Below, piece after piece: positions 9,133 to 18,993 of a DNA stretch of 39,956 nt. Below the pieces are notes generated by a model, which saw only the letters and a program-made list of their open reading frames with translations, was not told where the DNA came from and made no database searches. The number at the start of each line of letters is the position of its first letter. The first letter of the stretch is position 1. The translations under genes and the position numbers were made by a program. The stretch lies in contig JABARQ010000006.1 in NCBI GenBank assembly GCA_019186985.1, positions 1-39,956 on the forward strand, given 5' to 3'. The stretch is from Prosthecobacter sp. (GTDB taxonomy: Bacteria > Verrucomicrobiota > Verrucomicrobiia > Verrucomicrobiales > Verrucomicrobiaceae).

Positions 9133-10290
9133 TCATCCGCAGGCCGCGGCAAAGCGGACCAGCGCCCTCGCCCGTTCCTGCCAGGTGATCTGTGCCGCCC
9201 TCTGCTGCGCACGCCTGACGGCCTCGGCGTAGGCCTGCGGATCATCCAGAAGCCCCAGCGCTGCCTGGACAAAGGCCGTGGTGTCCCCTTCAGCCACATA
9301 GTGCCCCGCATCGTCCAGCACCTCGCGCACGGACGGAATGCCCGTTCCCAGCGCCGGAATGCCGTGCGAAAGGTAGTCGAGCGCCTTCACCGGGCATGTC
9401 AGATGGCGGTTGTAGTAGGTGTCCGCGAGCATCACCACGCCGAGGCTGCCCCTGGCGGCCAGGGCGGCGTTCAGCTCCGAAGGCGGCCGGAAGGGCACCG
9501 CATCAATCATGGATTGCAGACCTTTTTGTTCGGCAGCCCGCCGGATGCGCAGGGCGTCCTTTTCATAGCCGCCCCAGAACTCGGTGCGCACACCGTGTCC
9601 GGCCAGCAGCACGGCGGCCTGCTCCATGAACGACACGCCCTTGGCCCCATGCATGTGGCCGACATAAAAAAGCGTCCTCGCCCGCCGACGCGCCTCGACA
9701 TCCGCAGGAGGACGGGGCTCCGTGCCCAGCGGCAGGGCGATGGTCGCCTGCCCCGGAAACAACCGCTGATAGCGCTCCTCCATCTCGCGGGTGATGCAGA
9801 CCAGGCCTGAGATGCAGGGCAGGAAGAGCCGCTCCAGCCACTTTTCCCGAAGCTCCCGGAGCCTCGGCCGGTGCGGCCGCCAGGACAGGTCCGCGTAAAG
9901 GTCATGCAGCTCATAGAAGGTCCGGATCCTCCTGTTCCGGCTGATCCAGGCCATCTGCGGCAGCAGGCTCGCCTCCCGGGTGAACAGGGCGACCGGCCCC
10001 TGCCTGGACTGCCTTTCGACAAACTCGACACCCGCGCGGCTGATGGAGGCGCTCTGGTTTCCCAGAAGCACCGCCCGACGCGGAATGCGGTGCACGGTGA
10101 GGCACGGCGACGGCTCCAGTCCGTAGAAGCCCCGGAGATCCTGCCCGGCCTCGTCATCCTGCCGCCCCTGCCCAACAAAAAGGTGGGAAGACAGGCCGAG
10201 GGTGGCGAAGGAATGCGCATTGCGCAGGCTCATGTTCACGATCGGCCCCGGGTGCTTCCAGGCGCGCTTGTTGATCCAGACGACGGTCAT
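9133..10290 (-). CDS. Glycosyltransferase, GT4 (group 1) type
   Basis: A 385-residue cytoplasmic glycosyltransferase with the GT-B layout. The N-terminal half carries the VVWINKRAWKHPGPIVN start and the YELHDLYADLSW region; the C-terminal half carries FYVGHMHGAKGV, the PVKALDYLSHGIPALGT motif (the nucleotide-sugar site, where many GT4 enzymes have E-x7-E) and a helical tail. It probably adds a sugar to LPS or another surface polymer, given the acyltransferase/heptosyltransferase gene directly downstream. The start could also be the ATG at 10302; 10290 is preferred because homology begins at TVVWINK. The acceptor and donor cannot be read from the sequence. Confidence 0.82.
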   Translation of the reverse strand: MTVVWINKRAWKHPGPIVNMSLRNAHSFATLGLSSHLFVGQGRQDDEAGQDLRGFYGLEPSPCLTVHRIPRRAVLLGNQSASISRAGVEFVERQSRQGPVALFTREASLLPQMAWISRNRRIRTFYELHDLYADLSWRPHRPRLRELREKWLERLFLPCISGLVCITREMEERYQRLFPGQATIALPLGTEPRPPADVEARRRARTLFYVGHMHGAKGVSFMEQAAVLLAGHGVRTEFWGGYEKDALRIRRAAEQKGLQSMIDAVPFRPPSELNAALAARGSLGVVMLADTYYNRHLTCPVKALDYLSHGIPALGTGIPSVREVLDDAGHYVAEGDTTAFVQAALGLLDDPQAYAEAVRRAQQRAAQITWQERARALVRFAAACG

Positions 10291-10436
10291 CCGGCATTCC
10301 ATCACGCTGCCGGAGCGGGTGCAAAAAAACCTTGGCAACCATGTCGTTACAAAACCTGGACAGGCCTGACAAATTTCTGAACTAGATCTGGTCAATTCTG
10401 GAAATTATAGTAGAATCGCGCCCAAAAAAGCGGCGC

Positions 10437-13400
10437 ATGACCAAGCTCATTCCCTCACTCTGCAGCATCCTGCTGCTCATGGCCGGTGCCTCACGCGCGC
10501 AGACGACCGGCGTGCTGCGCGAAGTCTGGAACAACCTCGATGGCAGCACCGTCCCCGACCTCACCCTGAGCGACAACTACCCTGCCGCCCCCGTGCTGCG
10601 CGTGGTGGACGCCAGCTTTGCCTCGCCGGTGAACTGGGGTGAACGCTACGGACTGCGCATGAGGGCCTGGCTGACGCCTGAAGCCACGGGCAGCTACACC
10701 TTCTATGTCAGCGGCGACGACAACTGCGAACTCTGGCTGAGCAGCAACGACTCACCGTCAGGCAAGGTCCGGATCGCCTCCTTCTCAGGCTACACAAACC
10801 CGCAGCAGTGGACGAAGTTTGCCTCGCAGAAGTCCGCAGAGATTCCGCTGGTGGCGGGACAGCGCTATTACATCGAGGCGCTGATGAAGGAAGGCTACGG
10901 CGGCGACCATGTTTCCGTCGGCTGGGCCACATCGCCGACAGGTTCAGTTTCCGTCATCCCCGGCGGCGTGCTGACGCCCTTCGAAACACCGGCTGCAGCT
11001 CCTTCCGGAGTCGTGGTGGAGGCGGGCAGGCCGGTGGCGCAGTTTGCCCCCAATTTCATCGTCGACCTTCACGCCCAGGCCCTCAACGTGGCGAACGCCA
11101 ACATCACTCCATCCATTCAGTGGACGCAGGTGAGCGGCCCCTCGGCCACCCTCGCCACACCGACGCTGGCGGCGACCAGGGCCACGGTCTCAGGCACCGG
11201 CACCTACGTCTTCCGCGCCACGGGCACGGTCGGCGCCACGACGGGGACGGACGAGGTGACGGTGACGATCGCGCCGCCGCTGGCCCCGGACGCCGGCAGG
11301 GCGTTGGCGGAATATTGGTTCGGCGTCTCCGGCGGCACCGTCGCCTCCATCTCAAACAGCGTGCATTATCCGAAGTTCCCGCAGTCGCACCGCATGGTCT
11401 CCTCGCTGACGTCCACGACCTCGCTGGCCGACCAGTATGGCGAAAGGATCCGCGGCTTCATCCTGCCGCCCGTGACAGGCAGCTACCGCTTCTTCATCGC
11501 GGCGAACGAGGCGGCTGAGTTCCGGCTCGGCACGGACGCCTCGCCCGCGAGCCTGGTGCTTCAGGCCTCGGTGGGGCCGGCGGTGAACGTGGGTGACTTT
11601 GCCAGCCAGGCCTCCCAGGCAGGCGGCGTGGTGACGCTGACAGCGGGCCGCAAGTATGCGTTTGAAATCCTGCACAAGGAGGAGTGGAGCGCGGACCATG
11701 TGACGGTGATGTGGCAGCAGCCGGGCCAGGAGTTCATGAGCGAGATCAGCGGCGAGTTCCTCGCGCCGCCCGCCGATGCGGCCGCCGTGACCGCCGCCGC
11801 TCAGGAGTTCCGGCTGACGCAGGACTACAATCTTTTCGCCGGACGCGACGCCACGCTCCACTGGCCGCGCAACACGCTGAACCTCTCCGCCTTTGAATCC
11901 CGGCGCATCTGGGGCAGCGACACGCCGTCGCGCCTCTGGACGATGGTCAGCGGACCGGGGGCCGCGCTGTTTTCCTCGGCGGACAAGGCGCAGACGCTCG
12001 TCACCTTCCCCAGGACCGGCACCTACGTTCTTCGTTATGCCGTCACCACGACCTCCAACACCAGCACGGATGACATCACCGTGAAGGTGGTGAACGCGAT
12101 CAATGCGAACGTCGGCAGCTTCACCCGCCAGGTCTGGTGGAACCGCAACTACGGCAGCATCGCCCAGCTCCGCGCGGACACGGCCTTTCCGGACAACCCT
12201 GACTTTGCCGACACGATCCCCGACCTGCGCCAGACGCAGAGCTGGGCTGACCTGTACGGCACACGCGTCACCGGCATCCTCAACGTGCCCGCCGGGGGCA
12301 CTGCCGACGTGAACTACACCTTCTATGTGTCGGGCGATGACGAGGCGGAGTTTTCCATCAGCACGGACGCGACCCCGGCCGGCCTGCGCAAGGTCTGCTT
12401 CACGACGAACTACACCAGCGTCGAGCAATGGAACCGTGACGCCTCGCAGAAATCCGCCCCGGTGCCGCTGAAGCCCGGCGGCCGCTACTACGTCGAGCTC
12501 GTCCACAAGGCCACCTGGGGCGCGGATCACTTCGCCGTCGCCTGGTCTCCTGAAGGCGACAGGCTTCCGCAGGTGATCCTGGGCAGCTATGGTGAACCGA
12601 CCCAGAAGCTCGCGGCCTTTGACAAGGACCTGTCCTTCTATGCCAGCGCGGGCCGTGACCTCTCCTACTGGTGGCCGCATGACCGCGTGCAGCTTCAGGG
12701 CCGCATCATCAACGCCCTTGGCCGCAGCGGATCAGCGACGGCCCTGTGGACGCAGCTCTCCGGACCTAAGGCGACCTTCCTCTCAGCCACAAGCCCTGCC
12801 ACCGAGGTACTGCTGACCGGCGTCGGAACCTATGTCTTCGAACTCGCGGTCACCGAGGGCACGCGCACCAGCCGGGACGCTGTGACGGTCACGATTCAAA
12901 AGCCCTTCGTCAATGGCACCGGCGCCCTTACACGCTCCGTCTGGCTCGATGTCGAAGGAGGCACTCTGGCCAGCCTGACCACTTATGATCCGCAGCTTGC
13001 CTATCCGCATTTTGAAGACCTCCTGCCCGGCACGGAGCCGCCGCGCAACTGGGCCGACTACTATGGCCAGCGCCTCAAAGGTTTCCTGACCGTGCCTGTT
13101 TCCGGACGCTACACCTTCTGGATCGCCTCCGATCATGCCTCCGACTTCCAGATCGACCTGCTGGACAGCCTCGGCCTGCGCCGCCTGGCCTACCTGGATC
13201 ATGAAGGTCATCAGCCACGGGCCTGGGATGATCATCCCGAGCAGAAATCCGTCGAGGTCGAGCTTCAGGCCAACATTCCTTATCCGCTGCAAGTGCTGCA
13301 CAAGGAGCGCGAAGGCAGCGACCATGTCTCGCTGGCCATGAGCGGTCCGGCCACCAACGGCCGGGAGCCGGTGTCCCGCGCCTTCCTCACGCCGCATCAT

Positions 13401-16400
13401 TCCGCCCCTGCCTTCAATCCGGAGATCACCGTGGCCCTGGGTGGCGACCGCACGCTGCTCTGGCCGCAGAACCAGGTCGCCATCGCCGCGCTGGTCTATG
13501 ACCTGAACGCAGGCCCCGGTCCTCTCACCTATCAATGGAGCTGCGCCTCCACCAAGGTCAGCTTTGACAACGCCCGCAGCCCCGTCGCCATGCTCAGCTT
13601 CACCGGCCCGGGCGTTTATGAAATCACCATGACCGCCGGCGACGGCACAAACACGGCCAGTGACACCCTTCTCATCACCGTGCAAAACCCGCTCACGCCG
13701 AAGTCCGGCGGCCTGCTGCGCGAAGTCTGGACCGGCGTCGGCGGCTACTACCTTACCGACCTCACCAACGCGGCGGCCTACAAGGAGAACAGGCCCAGCT
13801 TCAAGGACATCATCCCGAACTTTGAAACTCCCGCCAACTGGGCCGACAGCTACGGCCAGAGGCTGAGCGGCTTCCTGCAGGTGCCGGTGGAGGGTGACTA
13901 CGTCTTCCTGATCTCCAGCGACGACCAGAGCGAGCTGTGGCTGAACGCGGCCGGGGAGGCCGCCAGCGGTGCCACCAAAATTTGTTCGGCACCCTGGGCC
14001 ACGGGACGCTACAACTGGACCGCGAACGCCGCCCAGAAGTCGGCCGCCATCCATCTGGTGCCCGGCCGCCGCTACTACGTGATGGCGCTGCAGAAGGAAG
14101 GCGGCGGAGATGACTACCTGGCCGTGGGCTACCGGCTCGCCAGCCAGACGGATGCGCAGGTGCAGGTGATCCCCGGCGTGCTGCTCAGCCCGCCCGACGG
14201 CGTGACGGCGGAGCAGTTTGACTCCGAGATGAGCGTCAAGGCCGGCCCAGCACAGACCGGCTACTGGCCGAAGAACCGCTACACCGTCACCGCCACGGCC
14301 ATCGACCTGGTCCCCGGCCCGCAGGCGCTGGCCTACCGCTGGAGCGCCGTCAGCGGAACCAACAACGTGAAGTTTGACTCGCCGACGGCCTTGAGCACCG
14401 GCGTCGAGTTCACCGCCGCAGGCACCTACCAGCTTCAGATCACCGCCACCGACGGCAAAAACAGCCGCAGCGCCACGACGAGCGTCACCATCTCCCCGGC
14501 GCTGGGTGCCGGCACCGGATCCATCCTGGCCGAAGTCTTCGAAGGCATTTCCGGAAGCTGGGTCACCGACCTGACCAAAAACGCCAAGTATCCCAACAGC
14601 CCGGACAAGCGCTTCCAGCTCCGCCGCACGGAGATCGCCTCCAACACGGCCGACAACTATGGCATGCTCATCCGGGGCTACCTTTACGCCCCGGTCTCCG
14701 GCGTGTACCGCTTCAACCTCGCCTCCGATGACTGGAGCGAGGTCTACCTCAGCACCAACCGCACGCCCGACAAGAAGGAGCTCATCTGCTTCGTGCCCTC
14801 CGGCACGGATTATTATGAGTGGCGCAAGTTTCCCGACTACCAGCTCAGCCGTCCCGTGACGCTGACGAAGGGGCAGAGCTACTACCTTGAAATCCGCTTC
14901 AAGGAGAGCGGCTGGCGCGACCACCTGGCGCTCGCCTGGCTGTGCCCCGGCAAAACCAGCTTTGAAGTCATCGACGGCGCCTTCCTGGCCCCGCTGCAGC
15001 TCACCGACAAGGCGCCCCCGGTGATCTCGCTCACGGGCGGCGGCACGCTCACCGTCGGTGTCGGCGGCGGCTTTGTGGACCCCGGCTTCAGCGCGGTCGA
15101 TGCGGTGGACGGCGATGTCAGCGGCGCGGTGCGCGTGGAGGGCGGCGTCGACACCTCGACCCCCGGCACCTACGTCCTGCGCTATGTCGTGACCGACAAG
15201 GCCGGCAATGAAAGCGTCGCCGCCACACGCCGCGTCACCGTCGCCGTCGCCGCCAACGCCGAGCCGGTCTATCCGGCCGACACCAGCGGCAGTCATTCGA
15301 CCAAGGCCTGGACACCACCGGCCACGATCAGCGACATCGACGCTGCACGCTTCCTCAAGCAGGCCACCTTCGGCCCGACCGAGGCTGACATCGCCAAGGT
15401 GAAGCAGCTCGGGTTTTCGAAGTGGATCGACGAGCAGTTCGCGCTGCCGCCCACCAGCCATCTGGAGCACTTCGACCGCATGGCCCTGTTTGAAGGCGCG
15501 CAGCAGAAGCTGCTGGAGCTCTCACGCACGGCCGGCACGCTCGGGCTTCCCGGCGCGGTGATGCCCACCGCAAGCACGCCGCTGAACACCGAGGACCGGC
15601 TTTACAGCTGGTGGACGATCGCCATGACCGCGCCCGACCAGCTGCGCCAGCGGGTCGGCCTGGCCATGAGCGAGATCATCGTCATCTCCGACCGCTCCGG
15701 CTCCGGCCTGCGCAACTACCCGCGCGGCTGCACCCATTTTTACGACATGCTGGTGAAGTCCGTCGTGCCCGGCAGGCCCTACCGGCAGCTTCTGGAAGAG
15801 GTCACGCTGAACCCCATCATGGGCACCTGGCTGACGATGATCCGCAGCTCGAAGACGAAGCCGGACGAGAACTACGCCCGCGAGATCATGCAGCTCTTCA
15901 GCATCGGCCTGGAGCACCTGAACAAGGACGGCACCTTCAAGCGCGACGGCTCCGGCAACGCCATCCCGACCTACCGCCAGGAGGAGATCCGCGAGCTGGC
16001 CCGCGCCTTCACCGGCTGGACCTATGCGAACTCCCGCAGCTTCACCTGGACAAGCTCGGCGGATGTCATCAACCCGATGATGTCCTTCGAGGACCAGCAT
16101 GACCGCGGCCAGAAGGTGATCGTCGGCGGCGCCACGGTGCCTGCGGGGCAGACGGCGATCCAGGACGTGCGCCGCTGCGTGGACGTGCTCGCCGCACATC
16201 CGAACGTGGGGCCGTTCTTCGCCAGGCGGCTCATCCAGCGCCTCGTCACCAGCAATCCGAGCCCGGCTTATGTTTACCGTGTCGCCCGGGTCTGGGATGA
16301 CAACGGCAGGGGTGTGCGTGGCGACCTGTGCGCGGTGGTGAAGGCCATCCTGCTGGACGCCGAGGCGCGCACGCCGGGCACCTCCGCCATCACCGGCAAG

Positions 16401-16922
16401 CTGAGCGAGCCGATGATCCGCCTCAGCCGCATGATGCGTGCCTTCGGGAAGCCGCCGAGCAGCAACCCGCCGCTGCTCGGACGCTACGTGATGTGGAATG
16501 CGCTGGATGAACTCGGCCAGTGGCCCATGCAGGCGCCCACCGTCTTCAACTTCTTCCACACCGACTACGCGCACCCCGGGCCGCTGCTCGACGCCGGCAT
16601 CGTCGCGCCCGAGTTTGAGATCACGACGGAGCTGACCACCACCGACACGGCGAACTACTTCTACGAAGGCGTCACCAACGGCTTCTACACCGACTCGGGC
16701 GGGCGCATCACGCTCGACCTCACGCCGCTGACCAGCCAGTGGGGCACGCCGGACAGCTTGTTCGGCAGGATCGAGACGCTGCTGCTCGGCAGGCCGATGT
16801 CCGCCGGCCTGCGCTCCAGCCTGCAGAGCATCCATGCGCTTTATCCCAGCAGCCCGGCCACCGGCGTGCGGGTCATGCTTCAGCTCCTCACCGCGTCGCC
16901 CGAGTTCGTGACGGAAAAGTAA
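10437..16922 (+). CDS. Giant secreted PA14-repeat / DUF1800 protein
   Basis: A 2161-residue protein. Residues 1-21 are a signal peptide ending ASRA-Q. Six modules follow, starting near residues 22, 285, 558, 827, 1089 and 1357; each is a PA14 domain (YG-R-L-G-L--P-TG-Y-FY-SGDD pattern, later GRRYYIEALMKEG-GDDH) and the first five carry a PKD/Ig-like domain after it. A DUF5011/HYR-like Ig domain lies at about 1523-1610 (FVDPGFSAVDAVDGDVSG), and a full DUF1800 domain at about 1625-2161 (RFLKQATFGPTEADI, NYAREIMQLFSIGLEHL, ARAFTGWTY). PA14 domains often bind carbohydrate, so the protein probably works outside the cell on glycans. DUF1800 partners DUF1501, as here; the biochemical role of the pair is unknown. 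The 146-base region before the ATG is AT-rich with a -10-like TAGAAT at 10411. Confidence 0.92.
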   Translation: MTKLIPSLCSILLLMAGASRAQTTGVLREVWNNLDGSTVPDLTLSDNYPAAPVLRVVDASFASPVNWGERYGLRMRAWLTPEATGSYTFYVSGDDNCELWLSSNDSPSGKVRIASFSGYTNPQQWTKFASQKSAEIPLVAGQRYYIEALMKEGYGGDHVSVGWATSPTGSVSVIPGGVLTPFETPAAAPSGVVVEAGRPVAQFAPNFIVDLHAQALNVANANITPSIQWTQVSGPSATLATPTLAATRATVSGTGTYVFRATGTVGATTGTDEVTVTIAPPLAPDAGRALAEYWFGVSGGTVASISNSVHYPKFPQSHRMVSSLTSTTSLADQYGERIRGFILPPVTGSYRFFIAANEAAEFRLGTDASPASLVLQASVGPAVNVGDFASQASQAGGVVTLTAGRKYAFEILHKEEWSADHVTVMWQQPGQEFMSEISGEFLAPPADAAAVTAAAQEFRLTQDYNLFAGRDATLHWPRNTLNLSAFESRRIWGSDTPSRLWTMVSGPGAALFSSADKAQTLVTFPRTGTYVLRYAVTTTSNTSTDDITVKVVNAINANVGSFTRQVWWNRNYGSIAQLRADTAFPDNPDFADTIPDLRQTQSWADLYGTRVTGILNVPAGGTADVNYTFYVSGDDEAEFSISTDATPAGLRKVCFTTNYTSVEQWNRDASQKSAPVPLKPGGRYYVELVHKATWGADHFAVAWSPEGDRLPQVILGSYGEPTQKLAAFDKDLSFYASAGRDLSYWWPHDRVQLQGRIINALGRSGSATALWTQLSGPKATFLSATSPATEVLLTGVGTYVFELAVTEGTRTSRDAVTVTIQKPFVNGTGALTRSVWLDVEGGTLASLTTYDPQLAYPHFEDLLPGTEPPRNWADYYGQRLKGFLTVPVSGRYTFWIASDHASDFQIDLLDSLGLRRLAYLDHEGHQPRAWDDHPEQKSVEVELQANIPYPLQVLHKEREGSDHVSLAMSGPATNGREPVSRAFLTPHHSAPAFNPEITVALGGDRTLLWPQNQVAIAALVYDLNAGPGPLTYQWSCASTKVSFDNARSPVAMLSFTGPGVYEITMTAGDGTNTASDTLLITVQNPLTPKSGGLLREVWTGVGGYYLTDLTNAAAYKENRPSFKDIIPNFETPANWADSYGQRLSGFLQVPVEGDYVFLISSDDQSELWLNAAGEAASGATKICSAPWATGRYNWTANAAQKSAAIHLVPGRRYYVMALQKEGGGDDYLAVGYRLASQTDAQVQVIPGVLLSPPDGVTAEQFDSEMSVKAGPAQTGYWPKNRYTVTATAIDLVPGPQALAYRWSAVSGTNNVKFDSPTALSTGVEFTAAGTYQLQITATDGKNSRSATTSVTISPALGAGTGSILAEVFEGISGSWVTDLTKNAKYPNSPDKRFQLRRTEIASNTADNYGMLIRGYLYAPVSGVYRFNLASDDWSEVYLSTNRTPDKKELICFVPSGTDYYEWRKFPDYQLSRPVTLTKGQSYYLEIRFKESGWRDHLALAWLCPGKTSFEVIDGAFLAPLQLTDKAPPVISLTGGGTLTVGVGGGFVDPGFSAVDAVDGDVSGAVRVEGGVDTSTPGTYVLRYVVTDKAGNESVAATRRVTVAVAANAEPVYPADTSGSHSTKAWTPPATISDIDAARFLKQATFGPTEADIAKVKQLGFSKWIDEQFALPPTSHLEHFDRMALFEGAQQKLLELSRTAGTLGLPGAVMPTASTPLNTEDRLYSWWTIAMTAPDQLRQRVGLAMSEIIVISDRSGSGLRNYPRGCTHFYDMLVKSVVPGRPYRQLLEEVTLNPIMGTWLTMIRSSKTKPDENYAREIMQLFSIGLEHLNKDGTFKRDGSGNAIPTYRQEEIRELARAFTGWTYANSRSFTWTSSADVINPMMSFEDQHDRGQKVIVGGATVPAGQTAIQDVRRCVDVLAAHPNVGPFFARRLIQRLVTSNPSPAYVYRVARVWDDNGRGVRGDLCAVVKAILLDAEARTPGTSAITGKLSEPMIRLSRMMRAFGKPPSSNPPLLGRYVMWNALDELGQWPMQAPTVFNFFHTDYAHPGPLLDAGIVAPEFEITTELTTTDTANYFYEGVTNGFYTDSGGRITLDLTPLTSQWGTPDSLFGRIETLLLGRPMSAGLRSSLQSIHALYPSSPATGVRVMLQLLTASPEFVTEK
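10500..14999 (+). repeat. Six PA14-containing protein modules
   Basis: Six diverged modules of about 780-820 bases begin at about 10500, 11289, 12111, 12916, 13700 and 14508. Each opens with a residue pattern like G-LREVW--L-G and contains a W/N-DYGQRL-GFL core. Bases have diverged much more than residues, so this is an old expansion, unlike the fresh 177-base repeats at the left edge. Confidence 0.8.
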
Positions 16923-16956
16923 GTTATTCCTGCAAGCCGCCCTCCCCCGATCTTTC

Positions 16957-18366
16957 ATGAACGCAGAAAACCTTCCCTCGCTGCTGACCCGGAGAAGCTT
17001 CCTCGGCAGGAGCGCCTGCTCGGCGATGTCCACCGGCTGCCTTCTGAACACCATCCTGACGCTGCGCCGCGTCAACGCCGAGGCGCTGGACGTGCTGCAG
17101 CCCGGCACGCCCTACAAGGCCATCGTCTGCGTCTTCCTCTACGGCGGCAACGACGCCAACAACCTGGTCATCCCGCGCGAGGCCGGCGCTCATGCCAAGT
17201 ATGCTGCCAGCCGCACCGTGCTCACCATTCCGCAGGCGGACGTGCTCGCCCTGAACACGCTCAACGACGACGGCCTCCAGCTCGGCCTGCATCCGTCGAT
17301 GACGGGCATGCGCGACCTCTACAACAGCGGCAGGGCGGCGCTGATGGTCAACACCGGCACGCTCATCGCTCCGGCGACCATGAGCGACTACCGCAACCGC
17401 ACCGCCGCCATTCCGGAGAACCTCTTCTCCCACAGCGACCAGCAGATGCAGTGGCAGACCAGCGCCAGCACGATGAACGCGGCCTACAACCAGACCGGCT
17501 GGGGCGCGCGCATGGCGGAGGCCCTGGTCGGAGCGCAGCAGCGCACCAGCGTCTCGATGCTCGTCAGCCTCAACGGCACCAACTTCTTCCAGGTCGGCAG
17601 GACCATGTTCCCCTTCCGGCCCGGTCCGGGCGGCACGCCGGTCTTCCGTCTCGGCCAGGGCAGCGCGGCGCAGGACGTCACGCGCTACACCGCCTTCCGC
17701 AACATCCTCAACGCCGAGTATGCCAACCTCATGGAGGACGCCTTCGCCGACCTGTCGAACAAGTCGATCATCGAGGCCGACACCATCAACGAGGCGCTGA
17801 AGGGCACGAGCGCCTTCCCCACGATTCCAAACTCGGGGCTCGGCGAGCAGCTGCGCACCGTCGCCAGGCTCATCCAGGCCCAGGGCGCCCTCGGCATCAC
17901 CCGCCAGATCTTCTTTGTGGCGACCGGCGGCTTTGACACGCACGGCCCGCAGCTTGCCGACCACGCCAACCTCCTCGGCGGCGTCAGCTCGGCCATGAAG
18001 GGCTTCCAGGACGCGCTGGACACCATCAGCATGGGCGACAGCGTCACCACCTTCACGGCGAGCGACTTCAACCGCACCTACGACAGCAACGGCCGCGGCT
18101 CCGACCATGGCTGGGGAAGCCATCACCTCATCATGGGCGGCGCGCTCAACGGCGGCAGGGTCTATGGCTCCTTCCCCGACCCGGACATCAACCTCGCCGG
18201 GCATCCGTTGAACACGGGCCGCGGCAACTGGATTCCCACCACCGCCGTGGACCAGTATGCGGCGACGATGGCGAAATGGTTCGGCCTCAGCGACACGCAG
18301 ATCCGTGACGTCTTCCCGAACATCATGAACTTCGACGCGGACCTCGGCTTCATGAAGGCGGCATGA
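16957..18366 (+). CDS. DUF1501 protein, Tat-exported
   Basis: A 469-residue protein of the DUF1501 family (alkaline-phosphatase/sulfatase-like fold). A twin-arginine signal (LLTRRSFLGRSA, near residues 10-21) points to folded export. Family features are AIVCVFLYGGNDANNLVIP near residue 50, the FFVATGGFDTHGPQLADH region with its Asp-Thr-His, and SDHGWGSHHLIMGG near the C-terminus. It begins 34 bases after the DUF1800 gene and overlaps the next gene by 4 bases (ATGA), so the three are very likely cotranscribed. DUF1800-DUF1501 pairs are common in Planctomycetes, Verrucomicrobia and some Proteobacteria and are thought to act together in the envelope; the substrate is unknown. Confidence 0.92.
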   Translation: MNAENLPSLLTRRSFLGRSACSAMSTGCLLNTILTLRRVNAEALDVLQPGTPYKAIVCVFLYGGNDANNLVIPREAGAHAKYAASRTVLTIPQADVLALNTLNDDGLQLGLHPSMTGMRDLYNSGRAALMVNTGTLIAPATMSDYRNRTAAIPENLFSHSDQQMQWQTSASTMNAAYNQTGWGARMAEALVGAQQRTSVSMLVSLNGTNFFQVGRTMFPFRPGPGGTPVFRLGQGSAAQDVTRYTAFRNILNAEYANLMEDAFADLSNKSIIEADTINEALKGTSAFPTIPNSGLGEQLRTVARLIQAQGALGITRQIFFVATGGFDTHGPQLADHANLLGGVSSAMKGFQDALDTISMGDSVTTFTASDFNRTYDSNGRGSDHGWGSHHLIMGGALNGGRVYGSFPDPDINLAGHPLNTGRGNWIPTTAVDQYAATMAKWFGLSDTQIRDVFPNIMNFDADLGFMKAA

Positions 18367-18929
18367 AGAAGCTTCTCCGCCCCCTGGGTTTCGGCGGCCT
18401 GCTGCTGATGGCGGTGCTCTTCGGCCTCATGCTTGGCAAGGGCGGCGGACTGGCCGGCCTCTGGGAGGATGTCTGCGGCCTTTGGGCGCGGCCGGTGAAG
18501 GGCATCGACCCGAATGATCCTGTGCTGAAGGCCGGGCTGCCTGAACCCGATCCGCTGGCCGGGCTGCCGGACTCGCCCTTGAACGAACTCCTCAAGCCGG
18601 ACCTCACGCCGGATCAGCAGACCCAGGTGGTCGGGCAGATGCTGATCGACTACTGGACCAGCGTGCGCAGCCTGCCGAACGGCACCTGGGAGGAGGTGCG
18701 TGAACAGCTCGCCGGGCATAACAAAAAGCAGGTCGCGCTGGTGCCGAAGGAGCACCCGGCCCTGGCCACCAACACCTTCCGTGCAAAACCGGATGCGCCC
18801 GGCATTCACCTGCATGTCATCTCCGGCAGCGGCTGCGCCTTCCAGCTCATTTATGAAGGACCGGACAAGCAGCCCTTCACCGACGACGACCTGGTCCGCA
18901 ATTTCCCGCCAGACCTGGAGTTCAAGTGA
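18363..18929 (+). CDS. Small membrane-anchored protein, third gene of the DUF1800/DUF1501 operon
   Basis: A 188-residue protein I do not recognise. One hydrophobic segment at about 9-25 after a basic start suggests a signal anchor, with the rest in the periplasm. The remainder is Pro/Asp/Leu rich, including a DPNDPVLKAGLPEPDPLAGL linker, and the C-terminal part (HLHVISGSGCAFQLIYEGPD, then FTDDDLVRNFPPDLEF) looks like a small beta domain. Its ATG overlaps the stop of the DUF1501 gene, which indicates translational coupling. It may be a cofactor or membrane tether for the pair; this is inference from position only. Confidence 0.75.
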   Translation: MKKLLRPLGFGGLLLMAVLFGLMLGKGGGLAGLWEDVCGLWARPVKGIDPNDPVLKAGLPEPDPLAGLPDSPLNELLKPDLTPDQQTQVVGQMLIDYWTSVRSLPNGTWEEVREQLAGHNKKQVALVPKEHPALATNTFRAKPDAPGIHLHVISGSGCAFQLIYEGPDKQPFTDDDLVRNFPPDLEFK

Positions 18930-18993
18930 CGCTGCGGAGAAGCTTCGACATCAAAGATTGAGCGGGCAGGAGCGGGCGGTAACATGCGGCTGC

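Noticed and set aside
12783..15470. 895-residue minus-strand frame inside the PA14 gene
   Set aside because: It has no recognisable domain and lies within clear PA14 and Ig coding sequence.
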